The position numbers were made by a program, and so were the translations under genes. Under the pieces are notes generated by a model. It worked only from the letters and a program-made list of their open reading frames with translations, had not been told where the DNA came from and did no database searches. This document shows, piece by piece, positions 43,027 through 52,130 of a stretch of DNA of 64,000 nucleotides; the stretch's first letter is position 1; each line of letters begins with the position of its first letter. The DNA is from Actinomycetota bacterium (lineage in GTDB: Bacteria; Actinomycetota; Geothermincolia; Fen-727; Anoxymicrobiaceae), in assembly GCA_018831265.1 (NCBI GenBank), contig JAHJCO010000031.1:61822-125821 (forward strand). The letters are read 5' to 3'.

Positions 43027-43424
43027 TCCTCGACCGTGTTCCCGGACGCTGCCAGCCAGGCCCTCGCAAAGAGCCAGGCCGTAAACGCCTGCAGGGCCAG
43101 CGTCGGGGCGAGTCTGCCGGCGCGTATCACGCCCTTTCTCATCGCATAGATCTCCACCAGCACCAGCCCGACCACTACCTGGAGGGTAAGAGGCGCGACG
43201 AAACGCCGCTCCAGCGGCTTCCTAGCCGCCCATGCCAGCAGCCCGGTCCACCCGGCCATCAGCGGTGCCCCGTACCCCATGGCATACGAGTACCTCTCGT
43301 CGGTGTCCCCGATCCCCCACATGATTCGCTCGACACGGCGCGAGAGCATCGGTGCCAGCGCGAGCGCGTCCAGCACCGCCCCGTAGATGAACGCAACCCT
43401 CAAACGACGTTTCGCCTCGTTCAC
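43023..43424 (-). CDS. Small integral membrane protein
   Basis: A 133-residue protein with about four hydrophobic segments (FIYGAVLDALALAPML, YGAPLMAGWTGLLAWAA, FVAPLTLQVVVGLVLVEIYA, LALQAFTAWLFARAWLA). GTG at 43424 after GGGAGCGA; the longer frame runs into the divergent promoter. First gene of the three-gene membrane operon. Confidence 0.65.
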   Translation of the reverse strand: MNEAKRRLRVAFIYGAVLDALALAPMLSRRVERIMWGIGDTDERYSYAMGYGAPLMAGWTGLLAWAARKPLERRFVAPLTLQVVVGLVLVEIYAMRKGVIRAGRLAPTLALQAFTAWLFARAWLAASGNTVEE

Positions 43425-43555
43425 ATTCGCTCCCTGGTCCCATGGTGGACGCTTTGCGACATCATACACCGCTGACCGGGACTGCGACCGCCCGGAGGAG
43501 ACGGCAACGGCCGCGAGAATACAAACATTAGATGGGACCGGAGGAGGAGGGACCT

Positions 43556-45718
43556 TTGGAGCACGAACACATGGGAGCGGGCGGGACAGCAGGCGACGGC
43601 CACATGGAACCGCATCGCGGTGGCCATGACGGCCACGAAGGCCACGCGGTCGCAGGTGTTGCAGAAGTGCCTGACCCTTTTGCAACACCTGAGGGTCATC
43701 ACGGCCACGAGGAGCACCAGGGCGGCCACGAGGCTCCCCCTGCCGCCCACGCGGGGCACGAGGGTCACGGGGACATGGTCGCCGAGTTCCGCAGGCGTTT
43801 CTGGGTGTGCCTTGCCTTGACGGTGCCGGTGCTCCTGCTCTCTCCCGGGTTCCGCGGGCTTTTCGGCCTCGAGGACGCGCTTGCCTTCACCGGCGATAAG
43901 TACGTTGTGTTCGCCCTGTGCACCTTCATCTACCTGTACGGCGGCTGGCCGTTCTTCAAGGGGTTCGCGGCAGAGATACGGAAGCGCGCGCCCGGCATGA
44001 TGACGCTGGTCAGCGTCGCCATCAGCGTCGCGTACGTCTACAGCGGCGCGGTGACGTTCGGGCTCGGGGGGATGCCGCTCTTCTGGGAGCTCGCGACCCT
44101 CACCGACATCATGCTCCTCGGACACTGGCTGGAGATGCGCTCCGTCCTGGGCGCCTCCCGGGCGCTCGAGGGCCTGGCGCGCCTGCTGCCCGGCGACGCG
44201 CACCTGCTGGGAGCCGACGGGTCAATCACGGACGTCCCGCTCGAACAGGTGAAGCCCGGCGACCTGGTCCTGGTGCGCCCGGGCGAGAAGGTTCCCGTGG
44301 ACGGCAGGATCCAGAAGGGAGAGACCAGCCTGGACGAGTCGATGCTGACGGGAGAATCCAGGCCCGTGACCCGTGGGCCGGGCCAGGAGGTGATCGGGGG
44401 CGCGGTCAACGGGGAGGGCGCGATCGAGGTCGTCATCGAGAAGACCGGGGACGACACATACCTGTCGCAGGTGATCGAGCTGGTGCGCACGGCCCAGCAG
44501 AGCCGCTCCCACACCCAGGACCTGGCCGACAGGGCCGCGTTCTGGCTCACGGTCGTCGCGCTCGTCTCGGGATCGATCACGCTCGCGGTCTGGCTGCTGA
44601 TCGGCAAGACCTTCGCCTTCTCGGTAGAACGCTCGGTCTCCGTCATGGTCATCGCCTGTCCGCACGCCCTCGGGCTCGCGATACCCCTCGTTGTTGCGGT
44701 CTCGACCGCCCTCGCCGCGGGAGGTGGCCTGCTGGTTCGCGACCGCTCCGCCTTCGAGAGGTCGCGCCTGCTCCAGGTCGTGGTCTTCGACAAGACCGGC
44801 ACTCTCACCGAGGGACGCTTCGGGGTCACGGACGTGGTGGTTCTTTCACCCGACGCGACCGAGGACCTCGTGCTCGCCTCGGCCGCGGGCGTAGAATCAC
44901 GCTCCGAGCACCCTATCGCCAGGGCGGTGGCGGGGGAGGCCGGGAGGCGCGGTCTGCGGGTCGAGGCCCCGGAGTCCTTCGCGGCACTGCCGGGCAAGGG
45001 CGCGAAGGCCGTGGTGGAAGGGCGGGAGGTCACCGTGGCCGGGCCGGGGTACCTGACGGAGGCCGGTCTGTCCGTGACCGATCCACGGGTCGGGGAGCTG
45101 TCGGGCCAGGGTAAGACCGTCGCCTTCGTGCTGTGGGACGGGCAACCGGTCGGAGCCATCGCGATGTCCGACATCGTGCGCCAGGAGTCGCGTGAGGCGG
45201 TGGCGCGCCTCAAGGGGATGGGGATCGAGTGCATGATGCTGACAGGCGACAACGCGCGCGTGGCGGAGTGGGTGGCGCGCGAGCTCGGGCTGGACGATTA
45301 CTTCGCCGAGGTCCTCCCCCACCAGAAGGCGGACAGGATACGCGAGATCAGGGAGTCCGGCAAGGTCGTGGCGATGGTGGGGGACGGAGTCAACGACGCG
45401 CCCGCCCTGACCGCGGCCGACGTGGGCATAGCCATCGGCGCGGGAACGGACGTGGCGGTCGAGTCGGCCGACATCGTCCTGGTCCGCAACGACCCCCGGG
45501 ACATCGCATCCATCGCCGCCCTGTCCAGGGCTACCTACCGGAAGATGGCGCAGAACCTGGGCTGGGCGACCGGGTACAACGCCTTCGCCATCCCGGCGGC
45601 GGCGGGCGTCCTGTACCCGCTGGGGATCCTGCTGACCCCCGCCCTGGGCGCCGTGTTCATGTCGCTTTCGACCATCATCGTGGCGATAAACGCCAGGAGG
45701 CTGCGGGCCCCGGGCTGA
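43556..45718 (+). CDS. copB: Copper-translocating P1B-type ATPase (CopB-like)
   Basis: A 720-residue heavy-metal P-type ATPase. The N-terminus is His/Gly-rich ([27 protein letters not shown]) and serves as metal buffer. The membrane motif is CPH (368-370), which marks CopB-type copper or silver pumps instead of CPC CopA. TGES, DKTGTLT (Asp412 is phosphorylated) and GDGVNDAP (609 on) complete the machinery. TTG 43556 is chosen because GGAGGAGGAGGG lies right before it; ATG 43532 lacks a ribosome site. An in-frame palindromic repeat encodes part of the metal-binding tail. Probably efflux of copper from the cytoplasm. Confidence 0.9.
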   Translation: MEHEHMGAGGTAGDGHMEPHRGGHDGHEGHAVAGVAEVPDPFATPEGHHGHEEHQGGHEAPPAAHAGHEGHGDMVAEFRRRFWVCLALTVPVLLLSPGFRGLFGLEDALAFTGDKYVVFALCTFIYLYGGWPFFKGFAAEIRKRAPGMMTLVSVAISVAYVYSGAVTFGLGGMPLFWELATLTDIMLLGHWLEMRSVLGASRALEGLARLLPGDAHLLGADGSITDVPLEQVKPGDLVLVRPGEKVPVDGRIQKGETSLDESMLTGESRPVTRGPGQEVIGGAVNGEGAIEVVIEKTGDDTYLSQVIELVRTAQQSRSHTQDLADRAAFWLTVVALVSGSITLAVWLLIGKTFAFSVERSVSVMVIACPHALGLAIPLVVAVSTALAAGGGLLVRDRSAFERSRLLQVVVFDKTGTLTEGRFGVTDVVVLSPDATEDLVLASAAGVESRSEHPIARAVAGEAGRRGLRVEAPESFAALPGKGAKAVVEGREVTVAGPGYLTEAGLSVTDPRVGELSGQGKTVAFVLWDGQPVGAIAMSDIVRQESREAVARLKGMGIECMMLTGDNARVAEWVARELGLDDYFAEVLPHQKADRIREIRESGKVVAMVGDGVNDAPALTAADVGIAIGAGTDVAVESADIVLVRNDPRDIASIAALSRATYRKMAQNLGWATGYNAFAIPAAAGVLYPLGILLTPALGAVFMSLSTIIVAINARRLRAPG
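43653..43691. repeat. Palindromic repeat inside the CopB N-terminal region
   Basis: CAGGTGTTGCA and TGCAACACCTG form perfect 11-base arms. The central 25 bases are identical to 10035-10059. The reading frame stays open, and the insert codes for [15 protein letters not shown] within the His-rich tail. Confidence 0.85.
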
Positions 45719-46019
45719 CCGGGCCCTGTGGCCGCGAAGCCCGGTTGCGCATTCCGGCAGGACGCAAAGAGGAACCCGCGGGCCGGCGGAGAAAACGCAC
45801 TATTTAGAGGAGTGATAGCGGTGAAGATGCCGGACACGTATGGACAACCTGCTGAAATCGGACCATGCGCTGGAGGGCCTGCTGGAGGTCCAGTCCAGCG
45901 GCGAGGGGTTTCGCGCCTACGCGTTCACTTTCTCCGGCTGCCTGGTGGAAGCGTGACAGCACCCCGGTCGCCGGGACCGGCCACAATCGTGCAGGGACAG
46001 ATGTATGAGATGAGCGAGC
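45719..46019. other. Gap between CopB and receiver gene with possible small frame
   Basis: About 300 bases. AGGAGTGATAGCG before a GTG at 45821 looks like a ribosome site, but codon bias favours a different frame (see 45840-45956). The true content is unclear. Confidence 0.4.
45840..45956 (+). CDS. Possible small protein or gene remnant, 38 residues
   Basis: The frame MDNLLKSDHALEGLLEVQSS... to a TGA has strong GC-third-position codon use, as real genes here do, yet lacks its own ribosome site. A ribosome site does sit upstream in another frame (45821), so a frameshifted or decayed gene is possible. No homology recognised. Confidence 0.25.
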   Translation: MDNLLKSDHALEGLLEVQSSGEGFRAYAFTFSGCLVEA

Positions 46020-47492
46020 TTGACTGACGCGACCGATACGCGCCCCGTAAAAGGGGACAGCCCTCTCATCCTCGTGGTGGAAGACGAGGAGTCCGTCGCG
46101 GCGTCCATAAAGAAATACCTCGAGAAGCGTGTTGGTGCCAGTGTGGTGACGGCGCCTGACTGCTCCACCGCCCGGGAGATCCTCGCTTCGAACCTGTTCG
46201 ACCTGGTGACGCTCGACTACGTGCTGCCCGACTGCGACGGCCTCGAACTGCTGGAGGAGATCACGGGTATGGAGAGCGCCCCTCCCGTGGTCATGGTCAC
46301 CGGTCACGGAGACGAGAAGGCCGCGAGCGAGGCGTTCCGCCTGGGTGCCGCGGGGTACGTGGTCAAGGACTTCAGGCTGGCTTCCATGCTTATCGCGGCG
46401 GCGGAGCGGGCCCTCGAGCTCTCCCACATACAGCGGCGGTTGCGCGAGAGCGAGGAGAGGTTCAGGAGCATCGTCGAGTCGTCGAGGGACGCGATCTTTA
46501 TCATCGACTTCAATGGCGACATCACTTACTGGAACCCGGCGGCCGAGCGCGTTTTCGGCCATGGGGCCGGGGAGGCCGCCGGCCGCAACGTCATCGAACT
46601 CCTGGCGCCCCCGGATGCGGCCGGCCGGTACCTGCCGATACTCGAGGAGTTCCAGGCCAGCGGCGGTGGTATCGCGTTCGAGGAAACGGCCCTCTACGAC
46701 GTGGTGCGCAGGGACGGAGCCAGGATACAGGTAGAGGTCACTGCTTCCTTGCTGGGGTCCGGCGGGGAACGCGCTGCGCTGGTGACGGCCCACGATGTCT
46801 CGGAGCGCGAGCGTAGCCGGAAAGCCCTCGAGGAGAGCGAGCGGAAAGTCCGCGGGAAGCTGGAGGCGCTGCTGGAGCCGTCGGTGGATGTCGGCGCACT
46901 CGAGCTCCCCGACATCATCGACGTGGAAGCTGTCCAGTCCCTGATGGACGACTTCAACAGGGTCACGTCGTTCAGCGTGGGTGTCACGGATGTCTCCGGC
47001 GAGGTCATGGTCGCCAGTGGCTGGCAGGAGATCTGCACCCGCTTCCACCGGGCGCATCCCGAGACCTCACGCTACTGCCTGGAGAGCGACGCCGAGCTGG
47101 CGACGGGAGCGGAGCCCGGTTCCTTCAAGCTGTACCGGTGCAAGAACAACATGTGGGACATGGCCACCCCGATCATGGTGGGCGACCATCATGTCGGCAA
47201 CCTCCACCTCGGGCAGTTCTTCTTCGAGGACGAGATCCCGGACTACGAGGTGTTCCGCCGGCAGGCCTGGAGGTCCGGCTTCGACGAGCGGGAGTACATG
47301 GCCGCGCTGGAACGCGTGCCCCGGTGGAGCAGGGAGACGGTCGAGACGGTCATGGCCTTCTGCACCCGGATGGCCGGGGTGGTATCCGCGCTCGGCTACA
47401 GCCAGGTGAGGCTGGCAAGGGCGCTGGCGCGGAAGGATGCTGACTCGGGGGCTTCAGGCCCCGCCGCCGGGGGCGGTTCCGGGAACCCGTGA
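46020..47492 (+). CDS. Receiver-PAS-PocR sensory protein without kinase domain
   Basis: A 490-residue signalling protein. Residues ~15-130 are a response-regulator receiver (VVEDEE acidic pair, Asp66 in LDYVLPD, Lys116 in VVKD). Residues ~140-262 form a PAS domain (SEERFRSIVESSRDAIFIID...WNPAAERVFG). Residues ~300-470 match the PocR sensory domain (QSLMDDFNRVTSFSVGVTD, CTRFHR, CKNNMWDMATPIMVG, LGQFFFED), which binds small hydrocarbon ligands in PocR. There is no histidine kinase, GGDEF or DNA-binding output. A TTG start at 46020 is used. The 3' end overlaps the convergent acyltransferase by 39 bases. Confidence 0.85.
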   Translation: MTDATDTRPVKGDSPLILVVEDEESVAASIKKYLEKRVGASVVTAPDCSTAREILASNLFDLVTLDYVLPDCDGLELLEEITGMESAPPVVMVTGHGDEKAASEAFRLGAAGYVVKDFRLASMLIAAAERALELSHIQRRLRESEERFRSIVESSRDAIFIIDFNGDITYWNPAAERVFGHGAGEAAGRNVIELLAPPDAAGRYLPILEEFQASGGGIAFEETALYDVVRRDGARIQVEVTASLLGSGGERAALVTAHDVSERERSRKALEESERKVRGKLEALLEPSVDVGALELPDIIDVEAVQSLMDDFNRVTSFSVGVTDVSGEVMVASGWQEICTRFHRAHPETSRYCLESDAELATGAEPGSFKLYRCKNNMWDMATPIMVGDHHVGNLHLGQFFFEDEIPDYEVFRRQAWRSGFDEREYMAALERVPRWSRETVETVMAFCTRMAGVVSALGYSQVRLARALARKDADSGASGPAAGGGSGNP

Positions 47493-48563
47493 CCCGGGCC
47501 TGATCCCCAGGAACACCAGGGCGGTCGCGCTGAACTGCCTGAGCACCAGCAGCGAAAGTGCGAGTGGCAGGAACACGCCGCTCAGGAACGAGATCGACAC
47601 CGCGATCCAGCCCGCCCCAAGCGTCAGCTCCACGAACAGGCCGTGCGAGACGTAGATGTCCATCGTCACCAGCCCGAGCCACGCGAACGCCCGGCGGACG
47701 GTCCCCGTGCCCATGAGCCTCACCAGGCCGATCGCGAAGACGATCCCCAGCACGGCCATCGCGTACCTCGTCAGGTAGACGGCCGGGGTCTCGAACAGGT
47801 CGTAGAGCGAGAACGGGAAAGTGTAAGGCGCGTTCCTGTGGACATACTGCAGGAGGCTGAAGAGCGCGAGGAACAGCGCGGCGGCCCCCAGCAACGCCGC
47901 GTTAACCCGCTTCCGATCGAGCCGGTCAAGCGCGGGCCTGTACCTTGCCGCCAGGTACCCCAGCGCGAAGTAGAAGAAGAAGTACTTGACCTGCATGAGG
48001 CCGAGCTGCTCCCAGGGCAGCAGGTTCACGGCGACGAACGCCACCACCAGGTAGGCGATGCCCAGCCACCGGCCTCTCTTCTCGATATGCCGCACCGGTA
48101 TGAGCAGCAGAGAGCAGAGGAACAGCGTGGGCAGGAACCACAGACCGAAGCCGGGCTCCAGGATGGTCTGCTTGAGCGTGTGGAGAAACTGTGCCGGCCA
48201 GTGGAGGATGTAGCGGTTCACCAGGAAGTAGATCGGAATCCAGGCGAAGAACGGCACAAGCAGGCGGATGGCCCGGTCGCGCACCCTGAAACGCCTTCCG
48301 TACAGCACGTACCCCCCCACGAACATGAAGAGCGGCATGTGGAAGGTGTACAGGAAGCTGTGCAGGTAGTACCTGGGGTCCGTGGCGGGGGTCACCAGCA
48401 GGTTCTGAGCCGCGCTCAGCGCGTGGCCGAGGACGACCAGCAGGATCGCCAGGCCTCTCAGGGCGTCGACCCCGATGTCCCGGCCCGGCGGGACGCCCAC
48501 CCGGGGGACGTTCATGAGCGTCGCCAGCCGGTCCAGCCGCTGACGCGTGCCCACGGCCTTCAC
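47454..48563 (-). CDS. Acyltransferase family 3 membrane protein
   Basis: A 369-residue integral membrane enzyme with about ten hydrophobic segments. RGLAILLVVLGHAL (catalytic His early), FHMPLFMFVGGYVLYGR, and ILEPGFGLWFLPTLF are hallmarks of the acyltransferase-3/fucose 4-O-acetylase-like family, which acetylates surface sugars. GTG at 48563 gives extra N-terminal residues; ATG 48515 is an alternative. Confidence 0.85.
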   Translation of the reverse strand: MKAVGTRQRLDRLATLMNVPRVGVPPGRDIGVDALRGLAILLVVLGHALSAAQNLLVTPATDPRYYLHSFLYTFHMPLFMFVGGYVLYGRRFRVRDRAIRLLVPFFAWIPIYFLVNRYILHWPAQFLHTLKQTILEPGFGLWFLPTLFLCSLLLIPVRHIEKRGRWLGIAYLVVAFVAVNLLPWEQLGLMQVKYFFFYFALGYLAARYRPALDRLDRKRVNAALLGAAALFLALFSLLQYVHRNAPYTFPFSLYDLFETPAVYLTRYAMAVLGIVFAIGLVRLMGTGTVRRAFAWLGLVTMDIYVSHGLFVELTLGAGWIAVSISFLSGVFLPLALSLLVLRQFSATALVFLGIRPGSRVPGTAPGGGA

Positions 48564-48711
48564 GCGGCCGCTCTCCGGCTTATCCGCTGATTCGTCATCG
48601 CCTACGTATCGTAATACATAGGGCGCCGGAGGGTGCCGGGCAACCGAGGGGTCTGGTGAATCAAGGAGTCGAGCCGGACCGAGGTCCCGGTTCGACGCCG
48701 GCCGCGTCCCG

Positions 48712-48891
48712 TTACAGGTTCAGTAACGACGACGCCAGCGCCACGACGACGGCGCCCGTGTATATGCCGAGGGTCGCAAGGACCAGCTTCCGCGCGGTCG
48801 GGCCCCGGTCCTGTATCACAGCCTTGACGGTCAGGGTCCCAAGGCCGATCAGCACCGCGGAGACAACCACCATCATCGTCGGAAAGAACAT
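48712..48891 (-). CDS. 59-residue membrane peptide, last gene of coil operon
   Basis: Two hydrophobic segments (about residues 3-24 and 36-57) joined by a basic turn VIQDRGPTARK. GGGAGGG precedes the ATG at 48891, 14 bases after the stop of the preceding gene. As the last gene of the six-gene set, it could be an anchor or accessory for the helical proteins. Confidence 0.65.
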   Translation of the reverse strand: MFFPTMMVVVSAVLIGLGTLTVKAVIQDRGPTARKLVLATLGIYTGAVVVALASSLLNL

Positions 48892-48905
48892 GATCCCTCC
48901 CCGGT

Positions 48906-49418
48906 CTAGTATCCGCCTTCCATGAAGTTCGCGATGTCCGCCGCGCAGGAGTTCGTGGATCCCATCGCGCCCGCCATGCTGCTCAGGGCGGCCACCGTTC
49001 GGTTTATGAGCACGAGCGTCCTGGAAGTCTTCTCGCCGACCGCCGTCAGTGGCGCGCTGGCCGCCCCGACCGCGGTGCACAGCCCCCCGATCACCCCGTT
49101 GCTCGCGTCCAGCAGACCGGCGGTCTTTCCCTGAAGGTCTGTCGCCTTACCAACCAGCCCGTTCATGTCACGGACGACCCCTGCCAGTTGCCTCAGGTCG
49201 GCGAGCATGGAGCGCGTCTTGCCCACCATCTCCTCGGTGGGCTTGAAGGCGCCGCAGATCTCCACGATGGACCCGTTCTGGCGCTCCAGCCCTTTGAGCA
49301 GCCCGGCCTGCTTCGCCCCGATCTCACGCTGGACCCCGATCACCTTTACCAGGGTGACCCCGGTGACGGCCGTGCTCCCCAGGATCACCAAAAGGAAGAA
49401 AGCCTTCGCGAACTTCAT
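48906..49418 (-). CDS. Membrane-anchored helical protein, coil operon gene 5
   Basis: About 170 residues: an N-terminal anchor (AFFLLVILGSTAVTGVTLV) followed by a helical outer part with repeated hydrophobic heptads (LLKGLERQNGSIVEI, MLADLRQLAGVVRDMNGLVG). Three outer cysteines. ATG 49418 follows GAGGTGG. Same build as the next four genes upstream in the operon. No family recognised. Confidence 0.7.
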   Translation of the reverse strand: MKFAKAFFLLVILGSTAVTGVTLVKVIGVQREIGAKQAGLLKGLERQNGSIVEICGAFKPTEEMVGKTRSMLADLRQLAGVVRDMNGLVGKATDLQGKTAGLLDASNGVIGGLCTAVGAASAPLTAVGEKTSRTLVLINRTVAALSSMAGAMGSTNSCAADIANFMEGGY

Positions 49419-49428
49419 AGCCGCCACC

Positions 49429-50241
49429 TCACTTCAGTATGTCGAGCACGGGGTCGACGATCTCGTGGACGATCGGTACCTGTTCGGTCACCTCTTCAAC
49501 GATCTCGAGGGTCTCCTCTACCAGGTCAACGGGGGCCTCCGCCACCTGCTGCTGCGCGGCGGGGGCCTGCGCGGTCGACGGAAGGGGGGACCTGACTATC
49601 CCGCTGGTCGTAGGGACCGGCCCGGTGAGCCTGGCGGTCTTCGGCAGGAACTGGTCCAGCCTGGCGAGGATGTCTCCGTTCATGTAGGCCTTCGCCTTGG
49701 CGCTCAGGGGCTGTATCCTGGCGAGGCAGGACAGGGTCCCGTCGAACAGCGAGGAGATGGTCGAAGCCAGGCCGACCATCCGCGCGGTTCCCTCCACCAC
49801 CTGGGAGGTCACCTGGAGCGAGCCGTCCATGGCGGCCAGCAGCTCGGCCATTATCGGTTCAAGGCTGGTCACCCCCGACAGGGTCACCAGCAACTTCCCC
49901 TTCAGGGTGGAGATGGAGCCGTTGGCCGCCGTGAGCAGGGGCTTCTGCGAGGTCATCAGCCCGTTCAGCTCGTCGACCACGCCCAGCTGCTGCTCCAGCA
50001 GGCCGTTTGTCTCGCCCAGCAGGTCGAGCTTCCTGTTGAGCACCTGGACGTTCGATCCCACCTCGTCCATGGTATCGTTCATCTCCTGCATGGTGCCCAG
50101 GCTGTCGTCCACCATGTTGAAAATGTTGTACTTCCTGTTGACGGAGCCGAGCACGCCGCCCTTCACCATCGCATACGCCGCGATCGACATCCCGGCCAGG
50201 ACCGTCACCATGACCAGCGCAAGCAACGCTTTCTTCTTCAT
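49429..50241 (-). CDS. Membrane-anchored helical protein with Pro/Val-rich tail, coil operon gene 4
   Basis: About 270 residues, the longest of the set. The anchor (residues ~3-25) is followed by a helical part with many Leu/Met-Asn-x-x heptads (NTMQEMNDTMDEVGSNVQ-like stretch), a cysteine in TLSCLARIQ, then a Pro/Ala/Gln linker and a tail rich in VEE/VDP (LVEETLEIVEEVTEQVPIV). The tail resembles valine-rich stretches in the sigma-fusion protein and the LPSAG protein nearby. GGGGGA lies nine bases before the ATG. Confidence 0.7.
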   Translation of the reverse strand: MKKKALLALVMVTVLAGMSIAAYAMVKGGVLGSVNRKYNIFNMVDDSLGTMQEMNDTMDEVGSNVQVLNRKLDLLGETNGLLEQQLGVVDELNGLMTSQKPLLTAANGSISTLKGKLLVTLSGVTSLEPIMAELLAAMDGSLQVTSQVVEGTARMVGLASTISSLFDGTLSCLARIQPLSAKAKAYMNGDILARLDQFLPKTARLTGPVPTTSGIVRSPLPSTAQAPAAQQQVAEAPVDLVEETLEIVEEVTEQVPIVHEIVDPVLDILK

Positions 50242-50257
50242 CACGATCACTCCCCCA

Positions 50258-50827
50258 TCAAGGCAACACCGGCATGGCGTACTTGAACAGCACCATGTAA
50301 GTCGTCGAGCCGGCCAGCTTGTTCCGCATCTGCGCCATCTGGCCGGCGATCTGCGAGTTCAGGCTGTTTATCTGGTCCAGCACAGCCAGGGAGGCCTCCG
50401 AGGCCATGTTGCTCGTGTCCACCGCGTCGGCCAGCTGGTTAATGTAGGGGATGAGCTGGTTGAGCGAGGCGATAAGCTTCTCCGTGTGCTCCCTGACACC
50501 CGCCAGGACCCCGTTGGTCTTCTCCACGGTGTTGACCATCGCCACCAGACCGTTCCTCATCCCGGTCATCGCCCGCAGGATGTCCTTGATATACCCCTGC
50601 ACGACACCGGCCTTCTCGTTGAGCCCGATGGTCGGGCCGAGGGCGCTTTTCATGGACTCGTTCAGGTCGCACGAGGTGTCGATCTGCCGGCTCGCCCGCT
50701 CGATCCTGCCGTTCACGTTGGCCGCGACCCCCAGCGTTGCGACGGTCCCGAGTGCTGTGACCACCGCCACGATGGCGGCTATCATCCACGCTCCCACTCC
50801 CGCGATCTTAGGCGGCATCTTCTTCAT
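50258..50827 (-). CDS. Membrane-anchored helical protein, coil operon gene 3
   Basis: A 189-residue protein with an N-terminal anchor (AWMIAAIVAVVTALGTVATL) and an outer helical segment with heptad patterning (IKDILRAMTGMRNGLVAMVN, SLNQLIPYINQLADAV). One outer cysteine (TSCDLNES). It ends KYAMPVLP, like GLPALP at the end of gene 2. Nine bases separate it from gene 2. Confidence 0.7.
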   Translation of the reverse strand: MKKMPPKIAGVGAWMIAAIVAVVTALGTVATLGVAANVNGRIERASRQIDTSCDLNESMKSALGPTIGLNEKAGVVQGYIKDILRAMTGMRNGLVAMVNTVEKTNGVLAGVREHTEKLIASLNQLIPYINQLADAVDTSNMASEASLAVLDQINSLNSQIAGQMAQMRNKLAGSTTYMVLFKYAMPVLP

Positions 50828-50836
50828 CGTTCCTCC

Positions 50837-51352
50837 TCAGGGAAGGGCAGGCAGCCCGGCGTTGTTGGCGCAGGCCAGGCTGTACATCCTGGCCACCTTG
50901 CTGAGCTGACCTCCGGCCGACACTCCGATCCGGGTGAGTAGCCCGCCCGCCTTGCCCATGATCCCGACCACGTCGACCATCCGTCCGGCGATGAGCGTGG
51001 CTATCTGGTCGTTCTCCTGGATTATCCCGTCTATGGACCTGTTCACCGCCAGCAACTGGTCGTTCATCTGCCTGATGTCCTCGGCAGTGGCGGCTATGCC
51101 CGTCGCCAGGTCCCTGGCCTTCTTCATCTTCGCGGTTATGCTGTCGAACTCGGTGGCCATCGCGTCGATCTGCCTGCTCTTGACACCCATGGCCTCCTCG
51201 CACTCGATCGCCGTCGCGAGAAGCTTGTTGTTCTCTGACAGCCGGGAGTCCAGGCCCTTGAGCTGCCCCAGCATGAGCAGCGTGTTGAGCATGAACCCGA
51301 TCAGTCCGACCAGCCCGGCCACGAGCGCGAACTTCTTCACTTTCGCTTTCAT
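50837..51352 (-). CDS. Membrane-anchored helical protein, coil operon gene 2
   Basis: A 171-residue protein. KVKKFALVAGLVGLIGFMLN is the anchor; the outer part is a probable coiled coil (LKGLDSRLSENNKLLATAIE, DSITAKMKKARDLATGIAAT). Two cysteines (AIECEEAMG, SLACANNAG) and a C-terminal GLPALP. Nine-base gaps on both sides put it in one transcript with genes 1 and 3. Confidence 0.7.
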   Translation of the reverse strand: MKAKVKKFALVAGLVGLIGFMLNTLLMLGQLKGLDSRLSENNKLLATAIECEEAMGVKSRQIDAMATEFDSITAKMKKARDLATGIAATAEDIRQMNDQLLAVNRSIDGIIQENDQIATLIAGRMVDVVGIMGKAGGLLTRIGVSAGGQLSKVARMYSLACANNAGLPALP

Positions 51353-51361
51353 AACCCTCTC

Positions 51362-51907
51362 CTACATGTCGCTCATTATGTCGAGCACCCGGTCCATCTT
51401 CCGGTTTATCCCCTCGTTTATCGCCCGGAAGGAGTCCAGGTTCCCGTACAGGGCATTGATGAGTTCAAGGGTGGTGTCGGCCATTCCGAGCTGCTTCTCG
51501 GTGCCCGCCTTCAGGCCGCATTCCTTGTCCAGGACCTGCTGAGCGACCGACAGCACCCCTGCGACGTTGCTGCGCTGGCCGCCTACGATGCCGGAGAGCA
51601 CCGTGATGGTAGAGATCTGAGACTGCGTTCCGGCTTTGACGGACTTGAGCAGAGACACGGAGGTGGCCATCTGCGATTCCTTCTCGTCGAGAGCGCGTAT
51701 CACCCCGACGAGGTCCACGGTCTTGTCGTTGAGCCCGCCGACCTCCTTGTTGAGCTTCTTCAACTGGCCGATGAGGTCGAACTTCTCCGCGTTCTCCTTG
51801 AGCGCGTCCACCCGCTCGCGGCTCAACCCGCCGCTGAACACCGCGATGGAGATGATCAGCGCGAACAGGACGGTCACTACCGCCAGTCTCTTCAAAGCAC
51901 GTTTCAT
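51362..51907 (-). CDS. Membrane-anchored helical protein, coil operon gene 1
   Basis: A 181-residue protein with anchor RLAVVTVLFALIISIAVFSG and a helical outer region (ALKENAEKFDLIGQLKKLNK, VGGLNDKTVDLVGVIRALDE). One cysteine (DKECGLKAG). It is the first gene of the six, divergent from the LPSAG protein with a 223-base gap that must hold both promoters. The layout resembles six-gene Mce operons superficially, but no MCE domain is present. Confidence 0.7.
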   Translation of the reverse strand: MKRALKRLAVVTVLFALIISIAVFSGGLSRERVDALKENAEKFDLIGQLKKLNKEVGGLNDKTVDLVGVIRALDEKESQMATSVSLLKSVKAGTQSQISTITVLSGIVGGQRSNVAGVLSVAQQVLDKECGLKAGTEKQLGMADTTLELINALYGNLDSFRAINEGINRKMDRVLDIMSDM

Positions 51908-52130
51908 GTCCGCGACTCCCTCCGACTCGTCCCGTTGCGGGCCTGCCGTCTTTCCACCAGAGATACGGGCCTTGCGGCTTTTTCATTCGAGGTCACATTC
52001 ATCCGATCAGGGCAAGGCTGTGCGAAGGAAAGAGCTTACATGCCCGTATGAACCCATGATCCGGACATGGTCTGACGTGTATAGGCTCGAGGACACCGTT
52101 CCCGGGCCGCGAAGAGAGGAGGCGGTCGCA

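Noticed and set aside
48712..51907. Mce-type lipid transport operon
   Set aside because: Six tandem genes recall mceA-F, but no MCE domain, YrbE permease or ATPase is present.
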